Source: Deltaproteobacteria bacterium
GTDB lineage: Bacteria; Desulfobacterota; Desulfobacteria; Desulfobacterales; Desulfatirhabdiaceae
Assembly: GCA_026388755.1 (NCBI GenBank)
Contig: JAPLJE010000486.1
Span: 1-6,078 of the forward strand
DNA length: 6,078 bases
Direction: 5' to 3'
Shown: one piece after another, positions 1-5,158 of the stretch
Position numbering within the stretch: position 1 is the first letter of the stretch
How the letters are laid out: each line of letters begins with the position of its first letter
The notes under the pieces: model-generated
What the model saw: only the letters and a program-made list of their open reading frames with translations
Databases searched by the model: none
Told to the model about the DNA's origin: nothing
Translations under genes and position numbers: made by a program

Positions 1-906
1 AATGGTTCCGGATTCCGGTTTGCCTGAGCCTTTGGAGCCGCCAGGGTTAGCAGAAGGTGACCCAGGTTGTGATTTCCTAGGCGCCGGCAGCGGTGGATTT
101 TTTTCCGTTGCGATTTTTATTTTTTCCAATTCTTTGATGCCGGCATTAAGGGATTCCATTTTGTTTTCCAGGTTTTTAAGCAGCTGGCTTGTCTGATCCT
201 GAAGACGTTTTTCTTGATTTTTCAGCGCAATTTCCGCAGCTTTTTTATCCGCTTTTTCAGCCGAAAGCAGGCCAATATCCGCCTGACATTCAGCAACACT
301 GGTAGTCACTTTATTTACGGTTTCGAATGATTTGGCGAATTCATCCGACATTTTTTTTTCAAGGGATTTGATGTCGGCATGCATTTTCTCCAGGCTGGTC
401 TTCAGATCTTTCTGAACCCCAGTCAACTTATTGTCCATGACTGAGATCTCCCCTGCTATATCTTTCTTGTCCGCCTTTCCAGATTGAATTTCTGCCAGGG
501 ATGTTTCGGTTTTTTTGATGCTGTTCTGGACAGTAATTTCCATTTTCTTGATGCTGTCATGAACAGTTGCTTCCAATTTTTCCTGGCCAGCAAGCTTGGC
601 GGCCAATGTTTCCTCCAGTTTGGCCTGTTTGATTGAAATATTTGAAATAGATGACTCCAGGCTCTGAGCCAAACTGGTCAGCTCCTTTGCCCCCATGTCC
701 TGAGTCTGACTGACCATTTCCTTGATACTCCGATAACCGATAAATATCATGATACCGATTAAAATAGGAATGAGGATGGTAATGATCGTTACCCGCAGGT
801 TCAATTTCTCAAATCGCTGATACTCAATCTGATCCGTAAGCAGTAAATCCGGATGTTCATCCTCTGCAACCCGGATTTTAAATTTTGAAGAATTCCGAAA
901 TGTCAT
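1..906 (-). CDS. Membrane-anchored coiled-coil protein, C-terminus cut by window edge
   Basis: I do not recognise this gene as a named family. Reading leftwards from the ATG at 906-904, 302 codons are open to the window edge. An in-frame TAA directly precedes that ATG, so it is the first possible ATG start; the Shine-Dalgarno is weak. Residues 1-38 are a charged, probably cytoplasmic segment. Residues 39-58 are a single hydrophobic membrane helix rich in Ile. Residues 62-268 are a long Lys/Glu/Ser/Leu-rich stretch typical of coiled coil. Residues 269-302 are a Pro/Gly/Ser-rich linker. An 11-residue unit is repeated at 114-124 and 125-135 (TVHDSIKKMEI, TVQNSIKKTET), and KADKK recurs at 144-148 and 218-222. 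The gene starts 7 bases after the guaA stop, so the two are probably co-transcribed. By topology the coiled coil should lie outside the cytoplasm (inference). A structural or scaffolding role is possible, but no function can be assigned. Confidence 0.85.
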   Translation of the reverse strand, partial: MTFRNSSKFKIRVAEDEHPDLLLTDQIEYQRFEKLNLRVTIITILIPILIGIMIFIGYRSIKEMVSQTQDMGAKELTSLAQSLESSISNISIKQAKLEETLAAKLAGQEKLEATVHDSIKKMEITVQNSIKKTETSLAEIQSGKADKKDIAGEISVMDNKLTGVQKDLKTSLEKMHADIKSLEKKMSDEFAKSFETVNKVTTSVAECQADIGLLSAEKADKKAAEIALKNQEKRLQDQTSQLLKNLENKMESLNAGIKELEKIKIATEKNPPLPAPRKSQPGSPSANPGGSKGSGKPESGTI

Positions 907-913
907 TTATCTG

Positions 914-2443
914 TTATTCCCACTCGATCGTACCCGGCGGTTTTGAGCTGATGTCATAGACCACCCGGTTTACCCCTTTGACCTGATTTATGATTCTATT
1001 GGATATGGTTCCCAGAAGCTGATGGGGAATCTTCGCCCAGTCCGCAGTCATGGCATCCTGACTGGTAACAGCCCGAATTGCCACGATGTTTTCATAAGTT
1101 CGTTTATCTCCCATCACCCCTACGCTTTTGATTGGCAGCAATACGGCAAATGACTGCCATAACTTTCTATAATATCCAGCCTTCTTGATTTCTTCAAGCA
1201 AAAGATCATCGGCTTCCCGCAAAATCAAAAGCCGTTTGGGAGTGATTTCGCCGATAACCCGGATCGCAAGCCCGGGTCCCGGAAAGGGCTGGCGCCATAT
1301 CATCTCTTCCGGCAGGCCTATTTCAGCGCCCAACGCACGGACTTCGTCCTTGAACAGATACCGTAATGGCTCTACCAGTTTCAACTTCATGTTTTTGGGA
1401 AGCCCCCCGACATTATGATGGGACTTGATCACGGACGAGGGACCGCCAAAGGCTGACTGAGATTCAATCACATCGGGATAGAGGGTTCCCTGGGCCAGAA
1501 ATTCGGCGCCTTTGATCTTATCTGCCTCGGCTTCAAAAACCTCCATAAATACTTTCCCGATGATTTTCCGTTTTTTCTCAGGCTCGGTAATCCCGGCAAG
1601 CGGAGTTAAAAATTTGTTTTTCGCATGGATGAAACGGATATTGATGTCCAGATTTTGCTTTAAAATGACTTTGAGTTTTTCCCCTTCATTTTTTCTCAGC
1701 AGCCCGTTATCCACAAAAATACAGGTCAGGTTTTTTCCAATGGCCTTGTGGATCAATAAGGCGGTGACGGATGAATCCACGCCCCCGCTGAGTCCCAGAA
1801 TCACTTTTTTATTCTGAACTGTCTCCCGGATCTGCTCAACGGCTTCTCTGGCAAACGATTTCATGGTCCAGCTTTTCTTACAGCCGCATATCTTGAATAA
1901 AAAATTGCCGAGCATGGTTTTACCCATGGGGGTATGCTCGACTTCGGGATGAAACTGAAGTCCATATAACCGTTTCTCGCGACGAACCATTGCCGCAATG
2001 GACGTGTTGGGGGTAGAGGCAGTAATTTCAAATCCGTCCGGAAGGCTGACGATGGAATCCCCATGGCTCATCCAGCACCGGGTATGGGCTTCGACATCAT
2101 TAAAGAGCCCATCAGACTCTTTAATACTCAGTTCCGCAAAACCGTATTCCCGCTTTTCAGCGTGAGCCACTTTCCCGCCCAAAGCATGCACCATAAACTG
2201 CATGCCATAACAGATCCCCAGAACCGGGATCCCCAGGGTGAGGATGGCAGGATCCACTACCGGGCTTCCCTTTTCGTAAATGCTGGAAGGCCCGCCAGAC
2301 AGAATAATGCCTTCCGGTTTCAGCGAGCGAATGCGATCGATATCCATTGTCGGGGGTTCCACCCGGCAGTAAACGTGGCATTCCCGAACGCGCCGGGCAA
2401 TGAGCTGGTTGTACTGAGAGCCAAAATCAATAATGAGTATCAT
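914..2443 (-). CDS. guaA: GMP synthase (glutamine-hydrolysing)
   Basis: This enzyme converts XMP, ATP and glutamine to GMP, the last step of de novo guanine nucleotide synthesis in the cytoplasm. The protein has 509 residues, close to the usual bacterial length of about 510-525. Residues 1-190 form a class I glutamine amidotransferase domain. Its triad is visible as Cys78 in GICYGMQ and His165 and Glu167 in LQFHPEVEHT. Residues from about 200 form the ATP pyrophosphatase domain with the PP-loop SGGVDSS at 219-225. The C-terminal dimerisation domain ends in the family signature KPPGTIEWE. An AAGGAA ribosome site lies 5 bases upstream of the ATG. guaB, the common partner, is not in the window; the downstream neighbour is instead the coiled-coil membrane protein. 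All key residues are present and there is no sign of damage. Identification is very secure. Confidence 0.98.
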   Translation of the reverse strand: MILIIDFGSQYNQLIARRVRECHVYCRVEPPTMDIDRIRSLKPEGIILSGGPSSIYEKGSPVVDPAILTLGIPVLGICYGMQFMVHALGGKVAHAEKREYGFAELSIKESDGLFNDVEAHTRCWMSHGDSIVSLPDGFEITASTPNTSIAAMVRREKRLYGLQFHPEVEHTPMGKTMLGNFLFKICGCKKSWTMKSFAREAVEQIRETVQNKKVILGLSGGVDSSVTALLIHKAIGKNLTCIFVDNGLLRKNEGEKLKVILKQNLDINIRFIHAKNKFLTPLAGITEPEKKRKIIGKVFMEVFEAEADKIKGAEFLAQGTLYPDVIESQSAFGGPSSVIKSHHNVGGLPKNMKLKLVEPLRYLFKDEVRALGAEIGLPEEMIWRQPFPGPGLAIRVIGEITPKRLLILREADDLLLEEIKKAGYYRKLWQSFAVLLPIKSVGVMGDKRTYENIVAIRAVTSQDAMTADWAKIPHQLLGTISNRIINQVKGVNRVVYDISSKPPGTIEWE

Positions 2444-2461
2444 GGAAGTTCCTTATGAAGG

Positions 2462-2478
2462 ATTGTTGGATTAACAAT
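2462..2478 (-). promoter_or_regulatory. Small inverted repeat in guaA leader
   Basis: ATTGTT (2462-2467) and AACAAT (2473-2478) are perfect inverted repeats around 5 bases. They lie between the predicted guaA transcription start and the ribosome site. This could be an operator half-site pair or a weak AT-rich hairpin. It is short enough to occur by chance, so confidence is low. Confidence 0.25.
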
Positions 2479-2494
2479 TTGCGAATCATTTCTG

Positions 2495-2523
2495 AATATG
2501 TTAGACACAGGTAAAAAAGTCAA
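2495..2523 (-). promoter_or_regulatory. Sigma70-like promoter for guaA
   Basis: On the minus strand, TTGACT (2523-2518, five of six matches to the -35 consensus) is followed after exactly 17 bases by CATATT (2500-2495, four of six matches to -10). Transcription would start near 2488 and give a leader of about 45 nt before guaA. Position, spacing and orientation all fit. It is predicted from sequence only. Confidence 0.6.
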
Positions 2524-2599
2524 TGGTATTTTACCGAGTTAGACGTGTTCAGCTCTTGGCTAAACATTTATTTCGTTTTTCAGGACGGCAGGGTTACTT

Positions 2600-3367
2600 A
2601 TGATCATTCAGGTCTATGAAGTCCAAACACAAAACGAGGCCGACCAGTTGATTTCACTGGGAGTCGATCATATCGGCAGCGTCATCCTCAGCACGGACAA
2701 CTGGAAGAATCCTGTTTTAAAGGATATGATTCGAACTGTTGCCGAGCTGGGCGCTCGCAGCAGCCTGATTCCGCTGTTCAGCGATTTAAATGTCATCAAA
2801 CGGGCTCTTGAATATTATCAACCGGATATGATTCATTTTTGCGAAATGCTTCCCGACAGGATCCGTCGGCCGGCCGGCTTTGAAAGGATTCTTCACCAGC
2901 AGCAACTCATCAAGGAAGCCTTTCCGCAAACCGATGTGATGCGGACTCTTCCGATTCCTCAAGCGCCTCACCATAACGGAAATTCGGTGCTGGATTATGC
3001 CAGGTTGTTTGAACCTGTCAGTGATTATTTTCTGACCGATACCCTGATGGTGCCAAAAGATCTTCCGGCGCTCGATCAGGCATCCGAGCCGCAGCCGGTC
3101 AGCGGGTTTATCGGCATCACCGGCGTGACTTGCAACTGGAGCCTTGCAAAGGAGCTGGTTGCCGCCTCCAAAATTCCGGTTATACTGGCGGGCGGCATTA
3201 CACCGGATAATGTAGCGGAAGGAATACAGCAGGTTCACCCTGCCGGCGTGGACAGTTGCACCGGCACCAATGCGTGTGATCATCAGGGCCGACCAATCCG
3301 CTTCAAGAAGGATATGAACAAGGTCAATCGCCTTGTTGCGGCAGCCAGACAGGCTGCGACTACTTAA
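2600..3367 (+). CDS. TrpF-like TIM-barrel protein, activity unknown
   Basis: This 255-residue protein resembles phosphoribosylanthranilate isomerase (TrpF), a (beta-alpha)8 barrel of tryptophan synthesis. The N-terminal strand and helix (EADQLISLGVDHIGSVI, 13-29) parallel the TrpF start. GITGVTCNW (172-180) parallels GGTGxTFDW. AGGITPDNV (197-205) and GVDSCTG (216-222) parallel the phosphate-binding loops. Differences matter: the catalytic cysteine motif KICG is replaced by IQVYE (3-7), and the LHG motif by HFCE (79-82). An aspartate (Asp147) aligns by eye with the catalytic acid. It is also longer than the usual 200-210 residues. A weak AGGG ribosome site sits 6 bases before the ATG. The gene stops 19 bases before efp, and the two are probably co-transcribed. 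It may be a paralogue with another phosphorylated substrate, or a non-catalytic barrel. The fold is fairly sure; authentic TrpF activity is doubtful. Confidence 0.8.
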   Translation: MIIQVYEVQTQNEADQLISLGVDHIGSVILSTDNWKNPVLKDMIRTVAELGARSSLIPLFSDLNVIKRALEYYQPDMIHFCEMLPDRIRRPAGFERILHQQQLIKEAFPQTDVMRTLPIPQAPHHNGNSVLDYARLFEPVSDYFLTDTLMVPKDLPALDQASEPQPVSGFIGITGVTCNWSLAKELVAASKIPVILAGGITPDNVAEGIQQVHPAGVDSCTGTNACDHQGRPIRFKKDMNKVNRLVAAARQAATT

Positions 3368-3369
3368 CC

Positions 3370-3375
3370 AGGAGG
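3370..3375 (+). promoter_or_regulatory. Shine-Dalgarno deciding the efp start
   Basis: A perfect AGGAGG lies 11 bases upstream of the ATG at 3387, slightly farther than ideal. It supports that ATG over an in-frame TTG at 3333, which would overlap the preceding gene and add 18 residues absent from the EF-P family. Confidence 0.8.
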
Positions 3376-3386
3376 ATTTTAATACC

Positions 3387-3947
3387 ATGCTTGATAGTGC
3401 TGACCTGAGAAAAGGTCTTAAAATTGAGATTGACGGAGCCCCCTATATTCTGACGCAGTTTGAATTCGTCAAGCCCGGTAAAGGACAGGCCCTGTACAAG
3501 TGCCGGCTGAAAAACATGCTGACCGGCTCGCAGTTTGACCGGACGTACCGATCCGGGGAAAAATTCAACGAAGCGCAGATGGAAGAGATTGAAATGGAAT
3601 ACCTGTATGCGGAAGGCGATCGGTACTGTTTCATGAATACCAAAAACTATGAACAGGAGTATTTGATTGCTGAGCAGGTTGGCGAGGGAATTCATTTATT
3701 AAAGGAAAATACTTTATGTAATGTGTTGTTTTTTCAGGATAAGGCCATTGGCGTGACTTTGCCGATTTTTGTGGAACTGAAGATCGTCAAGGCAGACCCG
3801 TGGGCAAAAGGGGATACGGCTGCCGGCGACAGCAAGCCAGCTACCCTTGAAACCGGTTATGTGCTTCAGATTCCGCCATTTGTTGATGAAGGCGAAGTCA
3901 TTCGGATTGATACGCGAACCGGTCAATATGTGGAACGGGTCAAATAG
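3387..3947 (+). CDS. efp: Elongation factor P
   Basis: EF-P binds between the ribosomal P and E sites and promotes peptide bond formation at consecutive prolines. The protein has 186 residues, the usual length. Domain I (about 1-63) carries the exposed loop FVKPGKGQA, with Lys32 at the tip position that is modified in many bacteria. Two OB-fold domains follow (about 65-127 and 130-186). The C-terminus has the family signatures KPATLETG (150-157), QIPPFVDEGE (161-170) and DTRTGQYVERVK (175-186). The Lys tip and flanking GQA resemble the type modified by EpmA-family enzymes, but no modification gene is in the window. It follows the TrpF-like gene by 19 bases with its own strong AGGAGG, so it is likely in the same transcript but independently translated. 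Identification is very secure. Confidence 0.97.
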   Translation: MLDSADLRKGLKIEIDGAPYILTQFEFVKPGKGQALYKCRLKNMLTGSQFDRTYRSGEKFNEAQMEEIEMEYLYAEGDRYCFMNTKNYEQEYLIAEQVGEGIHLLKENTLCNVLFFQDKAIGVTLPIFVELKIVKADPWAKGDTAAGDSKPATLETGYVLQIPPFVDEGEVIRIDTRTGQYVERVK

Positions 3948-4072
3948 ACCCTATTTCATGAATGGCATCATTTATACCGTCGAAATCAGGATCCTGGATG
4001 GGAGCACAGAACTACCTCTGCTGCTTTATTTACCCTTGGATCACACTAACCCTAAATAAAACAGGAGGGTAT
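3948..4072 (+). other. Gap between efp and the CsgG-like gene
   Basis: The 125 bases hold a 10-bp palindrome CAGGATCCTG at 3987-3996 and the ribosome site at the right end. There is no stem followed by a T run, so I see no intrinsic terminator and read-through from efp is possible. A weak promoter-like pair (TTTACC 4029-4034, TAAATA 4053-4058) lies too close to the ribosome site to be convincing. Confidence 0.5.
4063..4068 (+). promoter_or_regulatory. Shine-Dalgarno deciding the CsgG-like start
   Basis: AGGAGG, followed by a further G, lies 4 bases before the ATG at 4073. That ATG opens directly into a Lys-Lys signal peptide. The in-frame ATG at 3962 would bury the signal peptide behind 37 unrelated residues and has no comparable site, so 4073 is preferred. 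Confidence 0.8.
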
Positions 4073-4642
4073 ATGAAAAAAATCACTTTTCTTTTAACAT
4101 TGGGTTTATTGTTTTCCTTTTTTTCTTTAAGCATGGCCGCCGAAAAACCCAGGCTGGGTGTCCTGCGCTTCACCAATCACACCTCGGCAGGATGGTGGAG
4201 CGGCAGTGTGGGCACCGAACTTCAGGATATGCTGGCGGCTGAATTGACAAGTCTCGGCGCGTTTCAGGTGCTTGAAAGAAAAGAAATCGATGCGGTTCTG
4301 GGTGAGCAGGATTTGGGCGCTTCAGGAAGAGTCGATTCTCAGACCAAGGCAAAAATCGGAAAAATCAAAGGCGCCAAATATCTGGTTGCCGGAACGGTTT
4401 CGGCTTTTGAAGAACAAACCAGCGGCGGCGGCGGCGGCATTTCAGTCATGGGTTTTTCGGTCGGCGGCAAAAACGACAAGGCGTATATGGCGGTTGACCT
4501 GAAGGTCATTGACACCACGACCGGGGAAATCGTCGATGCCCGTACGGTTGAAGCCAATTCTTCTTCATTTGGATTGGCCCTTGGAGCCAGTGTGACTGGG
4601 CGCAAGCGTGGGCAGTGTTTCCGGAAGTCTGGGCAAATATGA
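4073..4642 (+). CDS. CsgG-family secretion protein, frameshifted after residue 175
   Basis: CsgG-family proteins form outer-membrane channels or periplasmic assemblies; E. coli CsgG exports curli subunits. Residues 1-22 are a Sec signal peptide (MKK, hydrophobic core, S-M-A then cleavage). No lipobox cysteine is present, unlike lipoprotein CsgG. The mature part opens with LGVLRFTN (28-35), followed by FQVLERKEIDAVLGEQ (64-79), GAKYLVAGTVSAFEE (100-114) and a Gly-rich segment (118-122). VDLKVIDTTTGEIVDART (141-158) matches the CsgG strand pattern. Residues 109-140 correspond to the first membrane hairpin, and residues from about 160 to the second. After Thr175 this frame runs into 14 unrelated residues and stops at 4642, while the expected C-terminus continues in the +1 frame. 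The family assignment is firm. Whether the break is real, a sequencing error or a slip is open. No curli subunit genes are in the window. Confidence 0.85.
   Translation: MKKITFLLTLGLLFSFFSLSMAAEKPRLGVLRFTNHTSAGWWSGSVGTELQDMLAAELTSLGAFQVLERKEIDAVLGEQDLGASGRVDSQTKAKIGKIKGAKYLVAGTVSAFEEQTSGGGGGISVMGFSVGGKNDKAYMAVDLKVIDTTTGEIVDARTVEANSSSFGLALGASVTGRKRGQCFRKSGQI
4424..4438 (+). repeat. (GGC)5 triplet repeat
   Basis: Five perfect GGC codons encode Gly118-Gly122 of the CsgG-like protein, at the predicted first membrane hairpin. Unit changes would stay in frame and alter only the glycine run length. Confidence 0.8.
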
Positions 4643-4805
4643 AAAAACGCCTACGGGAAAAGCCATCCGGGCCTGCATCATGGAAATTGCCGAATACCTG
4701 GAGTGTTCTCTAGTCAAAGGTAAAAACGACCCCTGTATGAGCGAATATGCCGGTAAGGAATCCACGAGAAGAGAAAAAACCAAAAAATCCATTAATTTAG
4801 AGTAA
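4599..4805 (+). pseudogene. C-terminal part of the CsgG-like protein in the +1 frame
   Basis: This frame continues the CsgG-like protein for 68 residues to a TAA at 4803-4805. It contains TPTGKAIRACIMEIAEYL, which fits the helix that follows the second membrane hairpin in CsgG. Upstream, this frame is closed by a TGA at 4593-4595, so the crossover must lie after it. Removing one G from the run GGG at 4598-4600 joins the frames as GLALGASVTGASVGSVSGSL and gives one protein of 243 residues. The ATG at 4608 in this frame has no good ribosome site and begins inside the hairpin, so independent translation is unlikely. The tail has cysteines at 201, 211 and 221 of the joined protein and ends in a Lys/Arg/Glu-rich stretch. 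Confidence 0.75.
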
Positions 4806-5158
4806 CAAACAGGTGCGGATCACTGTGAGCGTTCGGTTTGTACCCATTTTGATGCCCCGGCTGTTCGATCCGTGTCTCCGTATCATTTGATGACAGTATC
4901 AGGTCGGGCACACACCCCCGACCTGTTCGCTTCCAGCACGTGCTGAATTTCAACATCCTTGGGGGCGATATTGATGGATTCAAACGAAGGGCGGATGCTT
5001 ATGCACTGCCTTGCACGGTTCGGCCGGTAATGTCCAGTCGTTATTTCCGTGGAGCCCTTTTTGCAGGCCGCCACGGTACTGATACCCATCCTGTGTATTA
5101 AGATATATTCGCGCTATTAACCCATGAAATACAATTGGTTTTTTAAGGAAACCACCCA
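4806..5158. other. Gene-free region upstream of the ATP-grasp gene
   Basis: These 353 bases hold no convincing gene. Two open frames of about 70 codons, one on each strand, overlap at roughly 4883-5098. Neither has a proper ribosome site or recognisable domain, so a decayed gene is possible but unproven. There are two structured elements: the GC-rich hairpin at 4900-4925 and a weaker one formed by CCGTGG (5047-5052) and CCACGG (5071-5076), with a nested GCC/GGC pair. A TATATT at 5104-5109 resembles a -10 box but lacks a matching -35. The ribosome site AAGGAA (5145-5150) belongs to the next gene, 8 bases before its ATG. Confidence 0.6.
4900..4925. terminator. GC-rich hairpin, possible terminator of the CsgG-like gene
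   Basis: CAGGTCGGG (4900-4908) and CCCGACCTG (4917-4925) form a perfect 9-bp stem with an 8-base loop, 95 bases after the CsgG-like stop. No T run follows on either strand, so it is not a classical intrinsic terminator. It may act as a transcript 3' end stabiliser, a weak terminator or a protein-binding site. Confidence 0.4.

Noticed and set aside
2..196. Plus-strand open frame of 64 codons
   Set aside because: It is antisense to the coiled-coil gene, has no ribosome site and no recognisable domain.
2063..2458. Plus-strand open frame of 131 codons
   Set aside because: It is antisense to the conserved guaA glutaminase domain, so it is a shadow.
3333..3386. Upstream TTG start for efp
   Set aside because: It would overlap the previous gene and add residues not found in EF-P; AGGAGG favours the ATG at 3387.
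2786..3388. Minus-strand open frame of 200 codons
   Set aside because: It is long but exactly antisense to the TrpF-like gene, whose codons encode recognisable motifs; no ribosome site or domain.
3962..4072. Upstream ATG start for the CsgG-like gene
   Set aside because: It would place 37 unrelated residues before a clear signal peptide, and the strong ribosome site is at 4063-4068.
4590..4600. Programmed +1 frameshift of the prfB type
   Set aside because: The first frame has no stop codon at the crossover and there is no CUU-UGA-like slippery site or spaced Shine-Dalgarno stimulator, so an accidental indel is more likely.
4883..5089. Minus-strand open frame of 68 codons
   Set aside because: There is no usable ribosome site spacing before its ATG and no recognised domain; a decayed gene remains possible but cannot be supported.
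5080..5109. Promoter with TATATT for the ATP-grasp gene
   Set aside because: The -10-like box is good, but no -35 box with acceptable match lies 16-18 bases upstream.
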